A stretch of DNA of 64,000 nucleotides, from NCBI GenBank assembly GCA_964017235.1, contig OZ024934.1:82240706-82304705 (forward strand), given 5' to 3'. Below, one piece after another: positions 44,680 to 57,271 of the stretch. This DNA comes from Sabellastarte sp. h YS-2021. Its lineage: Eukaryota > Annelida > Polychaeta > Sabellida > Sabellidae. Under the pieces are notes generated by a model. That model did no database searches, was not told the DNA's origin, and was given only the letters and a program-made list of their open reading frames with translations. How positions within the stretch are numbered: position 1 is the first letter of the stretch; each line of letters opens with the position of its first letter. The translations under genes and the position numbers were made by a program.

Positions 44680-44800
44680 GTCAGGTTGGCCGAGTGGTCT
44701 AAGGCGCCAGACTCAAGAGCTTTATCTTGCCTCAGTAATTTGATCTAATGAGGTTTCTGGTCCACGAATGTGGGCGTGGGTTCAAATCCCACACCTGACA
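44680..44800 (+). tRNA. tRNA-Leu (CAA), unit 57
   Basis: Intron tttatcttg variant; exons consensus. Confidence 0.93.
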
Positions 44801-44908
44801 AATAATTTTGGATTACCTAATTCAATATGTTCAGTTCTTTAACATGTATTTCCAGACAAAAACCTTAGGTTGGTTTTTGTGAGGGAGAAAATGACAAAGG
44901 AAAAAGAG

Positions 44909-44999
44909 TCCTGTGAGACAGAGTTGAACTGCCGACCTAAGGATATCTGCTTCTCAAACAAGCTACAGTCCTCCGCTCTACCAACTGAGCTATCACAGG
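44909..44999 (-). tRNA. tRNA-Tyr (GTA), unit 57
   Basis: Consensus copy. Confidence 0.93.
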
Positions 45000-45460
45000 A
45001 TTGCTATGGTGGCTATAGATATATTTCTAAGTGTGGAAAGATATATTCACTCGGGCTAAACTTACAACACAAGTCTCAATGATTCAGTGAATCAGTATTC
45101 ATGACTGAGATGATGTTCATTCAACAGCAGTCATCCAAGTAACCCTGTTATCATTGTCATTGAATTTCTAGTTTACATGGCATTGACTTTAATTGTTTAT
45201 GAAATATGTGTTAACATTTACACAATTGGCTGTATTGTATCAGAGCTGCTAGTTGCTTGCCTTAAGTCAGCAGTTTACAGTGCACAAATTTTACCAACTG
45301 TATGTACAGGCATGTCCTCCAACTATCCATCACAATATAGCCAATAAGTTACAGAACCTGATGTAAAATAACTTAATAAATATAATAATTATATCAGAGA
45401 TAATTAATGCTTTTTAACTCAACTAATATTTACATGGTGGTTTAAAATATTGTACAGTAA

Positions 45461-45581
45461 GTCAGGTTGGCCGAGTGGTCTAAGGCGCCAGACTCAAGAG
45501 CTTTATCTTGCCTCAGTAATTTGATCTAATGAGGTTTCTGGTCCACGAATGTGGGCGTGGGTTCAAATCCCACACCTGACA
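45461..45581 (+). tRNA. tRNA-Leu (CAA), unit 58
   Basis: Intron tttatcttg variant. Confidence 0.93.
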
Positions 45582-45689
45582 AATAATTTTGGATTACCTA
45601 ATTCAATATGTTCAGTTCTTTAACATGTATTTCCAGACAAAAACCTTAGGTTGGTTTTTGTGAGGGAGAAAATGACAAAGGAAAAAGAG

Positions 45690-45780
45690 TCCTGTGAGAC
45701 AGAGTTGAACTGCCGACCTAAGGATATCTGCTTCTCAAACAAGCTACAGTCCTCCGCTCTACCAACTGAGCTATCACAGG
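45690..45780 (-). tRNA. tRNA-Tyr (GTA), unit 58
   Basis: Consensus copy. Confidence 0.93.
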
Positions 45781-46235
45781 ATTGTTATGGTGGCTATAGA
45801 TATATTTCTAAGTGTGGAAAGATATATTCACTCGGGCTAAACTTACAACACAAGTCTCAATGATTCAGTGAATCAGTATTCATGACTGAGATGATGTTCA
45901 TGCTACAGCAGTCATCCAAGTAACCCTGTTATCATTGAATTTCTAGTTTACATGGCATTGACTTTAATTGTTTATGAAATATGTGTTAACATTTACACAA
46001 TTGGCTGTATTGTATCAGAGCTGCTAGTTGCTTGCCTTAAGTCAGCAGTTTACAGTGCACAAATTTTACCAACTGTATGTACAGGCATGTCCTCCAACTA
46101 CCCATCACAATATAGCCAATAAGGTACAGAACCTGATGAAAAATAGCTTAATAAATATAATAATTATATCAGAGATAATTCATGCTTTTTAACTCAACTA
46201 ATATTTACATGGTGGTTTAAAATTTTGTACAGTAA

Positions 46236-46356
46236 GTCAGGTTGGCCGAGTGGTCTAAGGCGCCAGACTCAAGAGCTTTATCTTGCCTCAGTAATTTGAT
46301 CTAATGAGGTTTCTGGTCCACGAATGTGGGCGTGGGTTCAAATCCCACACCTGACA
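46236..46356 (+). tRNA. tRNA-Leu (CAA), unit 59
   Basis: Intron tttatcttg variant; upstream box TTTAAAATTTT. Confidence 0.93.
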
Positions 46357-46464
46357 AATAATTTTGGATTACCTAATTCAATATGTTCAGTTCTTTAACA
46401 TGTATTTCCAGACAAAAACCTTAGGTTGGTTTTTGTGAGGGAGAAAATGACAAAGGAAAAAGAG

Positions 46465-46555
46465 TCCTGTGAGACAGAGTTGAACTGCCAACCTAAGGAT
46501 ATCTGCTTCTCAAACAAGCTACAGTCCTCCGCTCTACCAACTGAGCTATCACAGG
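46465..46555 (-). tRNA. tRNA-Tyr (GTA), unit 59
   Basis: C48 to T; stems intact. Confidence 0.9.
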
Positions 46556-47016
46556 ATTGTTATGGTGGCTATAGATATATTTCTAAGTGTGGAAAGATAT
46601 ATTCACTCGGGCTAAACTTACAACACAACTCTCAATGATTCAGTGAATCAGTATTCATGACTGAGATGATGTTCTTTCAACAGCAGTCATCCCAGTAACC
46701 CTGTTATCATTGTCATTGAATTTCTAGTTTACATGGCATTGACTTTAATTGTTAATGAAATATGTGTTAACATTTACACAATTGGCTGTATTGTATCAGA
46801 GCTGCTAGTTGCTTGCCTTAAGTCAGCAGTTTTCAGTGCACAAATTTTACCAACTGTATGTACAGGCATGTCCTCTAACTACCCATCACAATATAGCCAA
46901 TAAGTTACAGAACCTGATGAAAAATAACTTAATAAATACAATAATTCTATCAGAGATAATTCATGCTTTTTAACTCAACTAATATTTACATGGTGGTTTA
47001 AAATATTGTACAGTAA

Positions 47017-47137
47017 GTCAGGTTGGCCGAGTGGTCTAAGGCGCCAGACTCAAGAGCTTTATCTTGCCTCAGTAATTTGATCTAATGAGGTTTCTGGTCC
47101 ACGAATGTGGGCGTGGGTTCAAATCCCACACCTGACA
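47017..47137 (+). tRNA. tRNA-Leu (CAA), unit 60
   Basis: Intron tttatcttg variant. Confidence 0.93.
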
Positions 47138-47245
47138 AATAATTTTGGATTACCTAATTCAATATGTTCAGTTCTTTAACATGTATTTCCAGACAAAAAC
47201 CTTAGGTTGGTTTTTGTGAGGGAAAAAATGACAAAGGAAAAAGAG

Positions 47246-47336
47246 TCCTGTGAGACAGAGTTGAACTGACGACCTAAGGATATTTGCTTTTCAAACAAGC
47301 TACAGTCCTCCGCTCTACCAACTGAGCTATCACAGG
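47246..47336 (-). tRNA. tRNA-Tyr (GTA), unit 60, T-stem mismatch
   Basis: Position 50 is T, giving T50-T64 in the T stem; intron has two changes. Units 73 and 79 share this. Confidence 0.84.
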
Positions 47337-47797
47337 ATTGTTATGGTGGCTATAGATATATTTCTAAGTGTGGAAAGATATATTCACTCGGGCTAAACTT
47401 ACAACACAAGTCTCAATGATTCAGTGAATCAGTATTCATGACTGAGATGATGTTCATTCAACAGCAGTCATCCAAGTAACCCTGTTATCATTGTCATTGA
47501 ATTTCTAGTTTACATGGCATTGACTTTAATTGTTTATGAAATATGTGTTAACATTTACACAATTGGCTGTATTGTATCAGAGCTGCTAGTTGCTTGCCTT
47601 AAGTCAGCAGTTTACAGTGCACAAATTTTACCAACTGTATGTACAGGCATGTCCTCCAACTACCCATCACAATATAGCCAATAAGTTACAGAACCTGATG
47701 AAAAATAACATAATAAATATAGTAATTATATCAGAGATAATTCATGCTTTTTAACTCAACTAATATTTATATGGTGGTTTAAAATATTGTACAGAAA

Positions 47798-47918
47798 GTC
47801 AGGTTGGCCGAGTGGTCTAAGGTGCCAGACTCAAGAGCTTTACCTTGCCTCTGTAATTTGATCTAATGAGGTTTCTGGTCCACGAATGTGGGAGTGGGTT
47901 CAAATCCCACACGTGACA
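47798..47918 (+). tRNA. tRNA-Leu (CAA), unit 61
   Basis: C68G gives a G5-G68 acceptor mismatch; C25T wobble; intron cctctgtaat. Confidence 0.8.
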
Positions 47919-48026
47919 AATAATTTTGGATTACCTAATTCAATATGTTCAGTTCTTTAACATGTATTTCCAGACAAAAACCTTAGGTTGGTTTTTGTGA
48001 GGGAGAAAATGACAAAGGAAAAAGAG

Positions 48027-48117
48027 TCCTGTGAGACAGAGTTGAACTGCCGACCTAAGGATATCTGCTTCTCAAACAAGCTACAGTCCTCCGCTCTACC
48101 AACTGAGCTATCACAGG
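48027..48117 (-). tRNA. tRNA-Tyr (GTA), unit 61
   Basis: Consensus copy. Confidence 0.93.
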
Positions 48118-48578
48118 ATTGTTATGGTGGCTATAGATATATTTCTAAGTGTGGAAAGATATATTCACTCGGGCTAAACTTACAACACAAGTCTCAATGA
48201 TTCAGTGAATCAGTATTCATGACTGAGATGATGTTCTTTCAACAGCAGTCATCCAAGTAACCCTGTTATCATTGTCATTGAATTTCTAGTTTACATGGCA
48301 TTGACTTTAATTGTTTATGAAATATGTGTTAACATTTACACAATTGGCTGTATTGTATCAGAGCTGCTAGTTGCTTGCCTTAAGTCAGCAGTTTTCAGTG
48401 CACAAATTTTACCAACTGTATGTACAGGCATGTCCTCCAACTACCCATCACAATATAGCCAATAAGTTACAGAACCTGATGAAAAATAACTTAATAAATA
48501 CAATAATTCTATCAGAGATAATTCATGCTTTTTAACTCAACTAATATTTACATGGTGGTTTAAAATATTGTACAGTAA

Positions 48579-48699
48579 GTCAGGTTGGCCGAGTGGTCTA
48601 AGGCGCCAGACTCAAGAGCTTTACCTTGCCTCAGTAATTTGATCTAATGAGGTTTCTGGTCCACGAATGTGGGTGTGGGTTCAAATCCCACACCTGACA
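48579..48699 (+). tRNA. tRNA-Leu (CAA), unit 62
   Basis: Consensus copy. Confidence 0.93.
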
Positions 48700-48807
48700 A
48701 ATAATTTTGGATTACCTAATTCAATATGTTCAGTTCTTTAACATGTATTTCCAGACAAAAACCTTAGGTTGGTTTTTGTGAGGGAGAAAATGACAAAGGA
48801 AAAAGAG

Positions 48808-48895
48808 TCCTGTGAGACAGAGTTGAACTGCCGACCTAAGGATATCTGCTTCTCAAACAAGCTACAGTCTGCTCTACCAACTGAGCTATCACAGG
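48808..48895 (-). pseudogene. tRNA-Tyr pseudogene, unit 62
   Basis: 3-nt anticodon-stem deletion with GAGC-AGA-CT-GTA; about two stem pairs remain against a normal TCCTT. Confidence 0.76.
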
Positions 48896-49356
48896 ATTGT
48901 TATGGTGGCTATAGATATATTTCTAAGTGTGGAAAGATATATTCACTCGGGCTAAACTTACAACACAAGTCTCAATGATTCAGTGAATCAGTATTCATGA
49001 CTGAGATGATGTTCTTTCAACAGCAGTCATCCAAGTAACCCTGTTATCATTGTCATTGAATTTCTAGTTTACATGGCATTGACTTTAATTGTTTATGAAA
49101 TATGTGTTAACATTTACACAATTGGCTGTATTGTATCAGAGCTGCTAGTTGCTTGCCTTAAGTCAGCAGTTTACAGTGCACAAATTTTACCAACTGTATG
49201 TACAGGCATGTCCTCCAACTATCCATCACAATATAGCCAATAAGTTACAGAACCTGATGTAAAATAACTTAATAAATATAATAATTCTATCAGAGATAAT
49301 TAATGCTTTTTAACTCAACTAATATTTACATGGTGGTTTAAAATATTGTACAGTAA

Positions 49357-49477
49357 GTCAGGTTGGCCGAGTGGTCTAAGGCGCCAGACTCAAGAGCTTT
49401 ATCTTGCCTCAGTAATTTGATCTAATGAGGTTTCTGGTCCACGAATGTGGGCGTGGGTTCAAATCCCACACCTGACA
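49357..49477 (+). tRNA. tRNA-Leu (CAA), unit 63
   Basis: Intron tttatcttg variant. Confidence 0.93.
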
Positions 49478-49585
49478 AATAATTTTGGATTACCTAATTC
49501 AATATGTTCAGTTCTTTAACATGTATTTCCAGACAAAAACCTTAGGTTGGTTTTTGTGAGGGAGAAAATGACAAAGGAAAAAGAG

Positions 49586-49676
49586 TCCTGTGAGACAGAG
49601 TTGAACTGCCGACCTAAGGATATCTGCTTCTCAAACAAGCTACAGTCCTCCGCTCTACCAACTGAGCTATCACAGG
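49586..49676 (-). tRNA. tRNA-Tyr (GTA), unit 63
   Basis: Consensus gene; the spacer inverted repeat upstream has one arm changed (cagagaatc). Confidence 0.93.
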
Positions 49677-50131
49677 ATTGTTATGGTGGCTATAGATATA
49701 TTTCTAAGTGTGGAAAGATATATTCACTCGGGCTAAACTTACAACACAAGTCTCAATGATTCAGAGAATCAGTATTCATGACTGAGATGATGTTCATGCT
49801 ACAGCAGTCATCCAAGTAACCCTGTTATCATTGAATTTCTAGTTTACATGGCATTGACTTTAATTGTTTATGAAATATGTGTTAACATTTACACAATTGG
49901 CTGTATTGTATCAGAGCTGCTAGTTGCTTGCCTTAAGTCAGCAGTTTACAGTGCACAAATTTTACCAACTGTATGTACAGGCATGTCCTCCAACTACCCA
50001 TCACAATATAGCCAATAAGGTACAGAACCTGATGAAAAATAGCTTAATAAATATAATAATTATATCAGAGATAATTTATGCTTTTTAACTCAACTAATAT
50101 TTACATGGTGGTTTAAAATATTGTACAGTAA

Positions 50132-50252
50132 GTCAGGTTGGCCGAGTGGTCTAAGGCGCCAGACTCAAGAGCTTTATCTTGCCTCAGTAATTTGATCTAA
50201 TGAGGTTTCTGGTCCACGAATGTGGGCGTGGGTTCAAATCCCACACCTGACA
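50132..50252 (+). tRNA. tRNA-Leu (CAA), unit 64
   Basis: Intron tttatcttg variant. Confidence 0.93.
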
Positions 50253-50360
50253 AATAATTTTGGATTACCTAATTCAATATGTTCAGTTCTTTAACATGTA
50301 TTTCCAGACAAAAACGTTAGGTTGGTTTTTGTGAGGGAGAAAATGACAAAGGAAAAAGAG

Positions 50361-50451
50361 TCCTGTGAGACAGAGTTGAACTGCCGACCTAAGGATATCT
50401 GCTTCTCAAACAAGCTACAGTCCTCCGCTCTACCAACTGAGCTATCACAGG
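50361..50451 (-). tRNA. tRNA-Tyr (GTA), unit 64
   Basis: Consensus copy. Confidence 0.93.
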
Positions 50452-50912
50452 ATTGTTATGGTGGCTATAGATATATTTCTAAGTGTGGAAAGATATATTC
50501 ACTCGGGCTAAACTTACAACACAAGTCTCAATGATTCAGTGAATCAGTATTCATGACTGAGATGATGTTCTTTCAACAGCAGTCATCCCAGTAACCCTGT
50601 TATCATTGTCATTGAATTTCTAGTTTACATGGCATTGACTTTAATTGTTAATGAAATATGTGTTAACATTTACACAATTGGCTGTATTGTATCAGAGCTG
50701 CTAGTTGCTTGCCTTAAGTCAGCAGTTTACAGTGCACAAATTTTACCAACTGTATGTACAGGCATGTCCTCCAACTACCCATCACAATATAGCCAATAAG
50801 TTACAGAACCTGATGAAAAATAACTTAATAAATACAATAATTCTATCAGAGATAATTCATGCTTTTTAACTCAACTAATATTTACATGGTGGTTTAAAAT
50901 ATTGTACAGTAA

Positions 50913-51033
50913 GTCAGGTTGGCTGAGTGGTCTAAGGCGCCAGACTCAAGAGCTTTACCTTGCCTCAGTAATTTGATCTAATGAGGTTTCTGGTCCACGA
51001 ATGTGGGTGTGGGTTCAAATCCCACACCTGACA
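50913..51033 (+). tRNA. tRNA-Leu (CAA), unit 65
   Basis: C12T wobble only. Confidence 0.91.
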
Positions 51034-51144
51034 AATAATTTTGGATTACCTAATTCAATATGTTCAGTTCTTTAACATGTATTTCCAGACAAAAACCTTA
51101 GGTTGGTTTTTGTGAGGGAGAAAATGAGAAAGGAAAAAAAAGAG

Positions 51145-51235
51145 TCCTGTGAGACAGAGTTGAACTGCCGACCTAAGGATATCTGCTTTTCAAACAAGCT
51201 ACAGTCCTCCGCTCTACCAACTGAGCTATCACAGG
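51145..51235 (-). tRNA. tRNA-Tyr (GTA), unit 65
   Basis: Intron cttttc variant; the terminator T run is extended to 8. Confidence 0.92.
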
Positions 51236-51696
51236 ATTGTTATGGTGGCTATAGATATATTTCTAAGTGTGGAAAGATATATTCACTCGGGCTAAACTTA
51301 CAACACAAGTCTCAATGATTCAGTGAATCAGTATTCATGACTGAGATGATGTTCATTCAACAGCAGTCATCCAAGTAACCCTGTTATCATTGTCATTGAA
51401 TTTCTAGTTTACATGGCATTGACTTTAATTGTTTATGAAATATGTGTTAACATTTACACAATTGGCTGTATTGTATCAGAGCTGCTAGTTGCTTGCCTTA
51501 AGTCAGCAGTTTACAGTGCACAAATTTTACCAACTGTATGTACAGGCATGTCCTCCAACTATCCATCACAATATAGCCAATAAGTTACAGAACCTGATGT
51601 AAAATAACTTAATAAATATAATAATTATATCAGAGATAATTAATGCTTTTTAACTCAACTAATATTTACATGGTGGTTTAAAATATTGTACAGTAA

Positions 51697-51817
51697 GTCA
51701 GGTTGGCCGAGTGGTCTAAGGCGCCAGACTCAAGAGCTTTATCTTGCCTCAGTAATTTGATCTAATGAGGTTTCTGGTCCACGAATGTGGGCGTGGGTTC
51801 AAATCCCACACCTGACA
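51697..51817 (+). tRNA. tRNA-Leu (CAA), unit 66
   Basis: Intron tttatcttg variant. Confidence 0.93.
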
Positions 51818-51925
51818 AATAATTTTGGATTACCTAATTCAATATGTTCACTTCTTTAACATGTATTTCCAGACAAAAACCTTAGGTTGGTTTTTGTGAG
51901 GGAGAAAATGACAAAGGAAAAAGAG

Positions 51926-52016
51926 TCCTGTGAGACAGAGTTGAACTGCCAACCTAAGGATATCTTCTTCTCAAACAAGCTACAGTCCTCCGCTCTACCA
52001 ACTGAGCTATCACAGG
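51926..52016 (-). tRNA. tRNA-Tyr (GTA), unit 66
   Basis: C48T and one intron change. Confidence 0.9.
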
Positions 52017-52471
52017 ATTGTTATGGTGGCTATAGATATATTTCTAAGTGTGGAAAGATATATTCACTCGGGCTAAACTTACAACACAAGTCTCAATGAT
52101 TCAGAGAATCAGTATTCATGACTGAGATGATGTTCATGCTACAGCAGTCATCCAAGTAACCCTGTTATCATTGAATTTCTAGTTTACATGGCATTGACTT
52201 TAATTGTTTATGAAATATGTGTTAACATTTACACAATTGACTGTATTGTATCAGAGCTGCTAGTTGCTTGCCTTAAGTCAGCAGTTTACAGTGCACAAAT
52301 TTTACCAACTGTATGTACAGGCATGTCCTCCAACTACCCATCACAATATAGCCAATAAGGTACAGAACCTGATGAAAAATAGCTTAATAAATATAATAAT
52401 TATATCAGAGATAATTCATTCTTTTTAACTCAACTAATATTTACATGGTGGTTTAAAATTTTGTACAGTAA

Positions 52472-52592
52472 GTCAGGTTGGCCGAGTGGTCTAAGGCGCC
52501 AGACTCAAGAGCTTTATCTTGCCTCAGTAATTTGATCTAATGAGGTTTCTGGTCCACGAATGTGGGCGTGGGTTCAAATCCCACACCTGACA
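52472..52592 (+). tRNA. tRNA-Leu (CAA), unit 67
   Basis: Intron tttatcttg variant; upstream box TTTAAAATTTT. Confidence 0.93.
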
Positions 52593-52700
52593 AATAATTT
52601 TGGATTACCTAATTCAATATGTTCAGTTCTTTAACATGTATTTCCAGACAAAAACCTTAGGTTGGTTTTTGTGAGGGAGAAAATGACAAAGGAAAAAGAG

Positions 52701-52791
52701 TCCTGTGAGACAGAGTTGAACTGCCGACCTAAGGATATCTGCTTCTCAAACAAGCTACAGTCCTCCGCTCTACCAACTGAGCTATCACAGG
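52701..52791 (-). tRNA. tRNA-Tyr (GTA), unit 67
   Basis: Consensus copy. Confidence 0.93.
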
Positions 52792-53245
52792 ATTGTTATG
52801 GTGGCTATAGATATATTTCTAAGTGTGGAAAGATATATTCACTCGGGCTAAACTTACAACACTAAACAACAGTGAATCAGTATTCATGACTGAGATGATG
52901 TTCATTCAACAGCAGTCATCCAAGTAACCCTGTTATCATTGTCATTGAATTTCTAGTTTACATGGCATTGACTTTAATTGTTTATGAAATATGTGTTAAC
53001 ATTTACACAATTGGCTGTATTGTATCAGAGCTGCTAGTTGCTTGCCTTAAGTCAGCAGTTTACAGTGCACAAATTTTACCAACTGTATGTACAGGCATGT
53101 CCTCCAACTACCCATCACAATATAGCCAATAAGTTACAGAACCTGATGAAAAATAACATAATAAATATAATAATTATATCAGAGATAATTCATGCTTTTT
53201 AACTCAACTAATATTTATATGGTGGTTTAAAATATTGTACAGAAA
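52792..53245. other. Inter-unit spacer with a local rearrangement
   Basis: Near 52862 the usual aagtctcaatgattcag is replaced by taaacaacag, removing the left arm of the inverted repeat. The rest of the spacer is normal. No other unit in the window has this change. Confidence 0.85.
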
Positions 53246-53366
53246 GTCAGGTTGGCCGAGTGGTCTAAGGCGCCAGACTCAAGAGCTTTACCTTGCCTCT
53301 GTAATTTGATCTAATGAGGTTTCTGGTCCACGAATGTGGGAGTGGGTTCAAATCCCACACGTGACA
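53246..53366 (+). tRNA. tRNA-Leu (CAA), unit 68
   Basis: C68G acceptor mismatch (G5-G68); intron cctctgtaat. Confidence 0.82.
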
Positions 53367-53474
53367 AATAATTTTGGATTACCTAATTCAATATGTTCAG
53401 TTCTTTAACATGTATTTCCAGACAAAAACCTTAGGTTGGTTTTTGTGAGGGAGAAAATGACAAAGGAAAAAGAG

Positions 53475-53565
53475 TCCTGTGAGACAGAGTTGAACTGCCG
53501 ACCTAAGGATATCTGCTTCTCAAACAAGCTACAGTCCTCCGCTCTACCAACTGAGCTATCACAGG
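53475..53565 (-). tRNA. tRNA-Tyr (GTA), unit 68
   Basis: Consensus copy. Confidence 0.93.
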
Positions 53566-54026
53566 ATTGTTATGGTGGCTATAGATATATTTCTAAGTGT
53601 GGAAAGATATATTCACTCGGGCTAAACTTACAACACAAGTCTCAATGATTCAGTGAATCAGTATTCATGACTGAGATGATGTTCTTTCAACAGCAGTCAT
53701 CCCAGTAACCCTGTTATCATTGTCATTGAATTTCTAGTTTACATGGCATTGACTTTAATTGTTAATGAAATATGTGTTAACATTTACACAATTGGCTGTA
53801 TTGTATCAGAGCTGCTAGTTGCTTGCCTTAAGTCAGCAGTTTACAGTGCACAAATTTTACCAACTGTATGTACAGGCATGTCCTCCAACTACCCATCACA
53901 ATATAGCCAATAAGGTACAGAACCTGATGAAAAATAGCTTAATAAATATAATAATTATATCAGAGATAATTCATGCTTTTTAACTCAACTAATATTTACA
54001 TGGTGGTTTAAAATTTTGTACAGTAA

Positions 54027-54147
54027 GTCAGGTTGGCCGAGTGGTCTAAGGCGCCAGACTCAAGAGCTTTACCTTGCCTCTGTAATTTGATCTAATGAGG
54101 TTTCTGGTCCACGAATGTGGGAGTGGGTTCAAATCCCACACGTGACA
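54027..54147 (+). tRNA. tRNA-Leu (CAA), unit 69
   Basis: As unit 68 (G5-G68 mismatch); upstream box TTTAAAATTTT. Confidence 0.82.
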
Positions 54148-54255
54148 AATAATTTTGGATTACCTAATTCAATATGTTCAGTTCTTTAACATGTATTTCC
54201 AGACAAAAACCTTAGGTTGGTTTTTGTGAGGGAGAAAATGACAAAGGAAAAAGAG

Positions 54256-54346
54256 TCCTGTGAGACAGAGTTGAACTGCCGACCTAAGGATATCTGCTTC
54301 TCAAACAAGCTACAGTCCTCCGCTCTACCAACTGAGCTATCACAGG
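54256..54346 (-). tRNA. tRNA-Tyr (GTA), unit 69
   Basis: Consensus copy. Confidence 0.93.
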
Positions 54347-54807
54347 ATTGTTATGGTGGCTATAGATATATTTCTAAGTGTGGAAAGATATATTCACTCG
54401 GGCTAAACTTACAACACAAGTCTCAATGATTCAGTGAATCAGTATTCATGACTGAGATGATGTTCTTTCAACAGCAGTCATCCCAGTAACCCTGTTATCA
54501 TTGTCATTGAATTTCTAGTTTACATGGCATTGACTTTAATTGTTTATGAAATATGTGTTAACATTTACACAATTGGCTGTATTGTATCAGAGCTGCTAGT
54601 TGCTTGCCTTAAGTCAGCAGTTTTCAGTGCACAAATTTTACCAACTGTATGTACAGGCATGTCCTCCAACTACCCATCACAATATAGCCAATAAGTTACA
54701 GAACCTGATGAAAAATAACTTAATAAATACAATAATTCTATCAGAGATAATTCATGCTTTTTAACTCAACTAATATTTACATGGTGGTTTAAAATATTGT
54801 ACAGTAA

Positions 54808-54928
54808 GTCAGGTTGGCCGAGTGGTCTAAGGCGCCAGACTCAAGAGCTTTACCTTGCCTCAGTAATTTGATCTAATGAGGTTTCTGGTCCACGAATGTG
54901 GGCGTGGGTTCAAATCCCACACCTGACA
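54808..54928 (+). tRNA. tRNA-Leu (CAA), unit 70
   Basis: Consensus copy. Confidence 0.93.
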
Positions 54929-55040
54929 AATAATTTTGGATTACTTAATTCAATATGTTCAGTTCTTTAACATGTATTTCCAGAAAAAAATGTTAGGTTG
55001 GTTTTTGTGAGGGAGAAAATGACAAAGGACAAAAAAAGAG

Positions 55041-55131
55041 TCCTGTGAGACAGAGTTGAACTGCCGACCTAAGGATATCTGCTTTTCAAACAAGCTACAG
55101 TCCTCCGCTCTACCAACTGAGCTATCACAGG
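55041..55131 (-). tRNA. tRNA-Tyr (GTA), unit 70
   Basis: Intron cttttc variant; terminator T run of 7. Confidence 0.92.
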
Positions 55132-55584
55132 ATTGTTATGGTGGCTATAGATATATTTCTAAGTGTGGAAAGATATATTCACTCGGGCTAAACTTACAAC
55201 AAGTCTCAATGATTCAGTGAATCAGTATTCATGACTGAGATGATGTTCATTCAACAGCAGTCATCCAAGTAACCCTGTTATCATTGAATTTCTAGTTTAC
55301 ATGGCATTGACTTTAATTGTTTATGAAATATGTGTTAACATTTACACAATTGGCTGTATTGTATCAGAGCTGCTAGTTGCTTGCCTTAAGTCAGCAGATT
55401 ACAGTGCACAAATTTTACCAACTGTATGTACAGGCATGTCCTCCAACTACCCATCACAATATAGCCAATAAGTTACAGAACCTGATGAAAAATAGCTTAA
55501 TAAATATAATAATTATATCAGAGATAATTCATGCTTTTTAACTCAACTAATATTTACATGGTGGTTTAAAATATTGTACAGTAA

Positions 55585-55705
55585 GTCAGGTTGGCTGAGT
55601 GGTCTAAGGCGCCAGACTCAAGAGCTTTACCTTGCCTCAGTAATTTGATCTAATGAGGTTTCTGGTCCATGAATGTGGGGGTGGGTTCAAATACCACACC
55701 TGACA
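55585..55705 (+). tRNA. tRNA-Leu (CAA), unit 71, B-box mutant
   Basis: C61 is A (TTCAAATAC), breaking G53-C61 and the B box. C12T and CCAT variable stem. Probably weak or silent. Confidence 0.74.
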
Positions 55706-55817
55706 AATAATTTTGGATTACTTAATTCAATATGTTCAGTTCTTTAACATGTATTTCCAGAAAAAAATGTTAGGTTGGTTTTTGTGAGGGAGAAAATGAC
55801 AAAGGACAAAAAAAGAG

Positions 55818-55908
55818 TCCTGTGAGACAGAGTTGAACTGCCGACCTAAGGATATCTGCTTTTCAAACAAGCTACAGTCCTCCGCTCTACCAACTGAGCT
55901 ATCACAGG
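55818..55908 (-). tRNA. tRNA-Tyr (GTA), unit 71
   Basis: Intron cttttc variant; terminator T run of 7. Confidence 0.92.
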
Positions 55909-56369
55909 ATTGTTATGGTGGCTATAGATATATTTCTAAGTGTGGAAAGATATATTCACTCGGGCTAGACTTACAACACAAGTCTCAATGATTCAGTGAA
56001 TCAGTATTCATAACTGAGATGATGTTCATTCAACAGCAGTCATCCAAGTAACCCTGTTATCATTGTCATTGAATTTCTAGTTTACATGGCATTGACTTTA
56101 ATTGTTTATGAAATATGTGTTAACATTTACACAATTGGCTGTATTGTATCAGAGCTGCTAGTTGCTTGCCTTAAGTCAGCAGTTTACAGTGCACAAATTT
56201 TACCAACTGTATGTACAGGCATGTCCTCCAACTACCCATCACAATATAGCCAATAAGGTACAGAACCTGATGAAAAATAGCTTAATAAATATAATAATTA
56301 TATCAGAGATAATTCATGCTTTTTAACTCAACTAATATTTACATGGTGGTTTAAAATTTTGTACAGTAA

Positions 56370-56490
56370 GTCAGGTTGGCCGAGTGGTCTAAGGCGCCAG
56401 ACTCAAGAGCTTTATCTTGCCTCAGTAATTTGATCTAATGAGGTTTCTGGTCCACGAATGTGGGCGTGGGTTCAAATCCCACACCTGACA
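56370..56490 (+). tRNA. tRNA-Leu (CAA), unit 72
   Basis: Intron tttatcttg variant. Confidence 0.93.
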
Positions 56491-56598
56491 AATAATTTTG
56501 GATTACCTAATTCAATATGTTCAGTTCTTTAACATGTATTTCCAGACAAAAACCTTAGGTTGGTTTTTGTGAGGGAGAAAATGACAAAGGAAAAAGAG

Positions 56599-56689
56599 TC
56601 CTGTGAGACAGAGTTGAACTGCCAACCTAAGGATATCTGCTTCTCAAACAAGCTACAGTCCTCCGCTCTACCAACTGAGCTATCACAGG
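56599..56689 (-). tRNA. tRNA-Tyr (GTA), unit 72
   Basis: C48T; stems intact. Confidence 0.9.
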
Positions 56690-57150
56690 ATTGTTATGGT
56701 GGCTATAGATATATTTCTAAGTGTGGAAAGATATATTCACTCGGGCTAAACTTACAACACAAGTCTCAATGATTCAGTGAATCAGTATTCATGACTGAGA
56801 TGATGTTCTTTCAACAGCAGTCATCCCAGTAACCCTGTTATCATTGTCATTGAATTTCTAGTTTACATGGCATTGACTTTAATTGTTAATGAAATATGTG
56901 TTAACATTTACACAATTGGCTGTATTGTATCAGAGCTGCTAGTTGCTTGCCTTAAGTCAGCAGTTTTCAGTGCACAAATTTTACCAACTGTATGTACAGG
57001 CATGTCCTCTAACTACCCATCACAATATAGCCAATAAGTTACAGAACCTGATGAAAAATAACTTAATAAATACAATAATTCTATCAGAGATAATTCATGC
57101 TTTTTAACTCAACTAATATTTACATGGTGGTTTAAAATATTGTACAGTAA

Positions 57151-57271
57151 GTCAGGTTGGCCGAGTGGTCTAAGGCGCCAGACTCAAGAGCTTTACCTTG
57201 CCTCAGTAATTTGATCTAATGAGGTTTCTGGTCCACGAATGTGGGCGTGGGTTCAAATCCCACACCTGACA
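57151..57271 (+). tRNA. tRNA-Leu (CAA), unit 73
   Basis: Consensus copy. Confidence 0.93.

Larger units (their letters stand above)
46236..49176. repeat. Large duplication, copy 1 (offset 14,824 bp)
   Basis: Units 59-62 recur in order as units 78-81. Markers are ttgaactgacgacc (47259 and 62083), atatagtaatt (near 47716 and 62540) and the broken tRNA-Tyr of units 62 and 81. Confidence 0.85.
52870..57150. repeat. Large higher-order repeat, copy 1 (offset 4,690 bp)
   Basis: The right part of the unit 67 spacer and units 68-72 recur as the unit 73 spacer and units 74-78. Shared rare markers include a 3-nt loss ttacaacaagtctc (55191 and 59881), aaataccacacc in tRNA-Leu (55690 and 60380), and gtattcataactgag. 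Confidence 0.87.
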
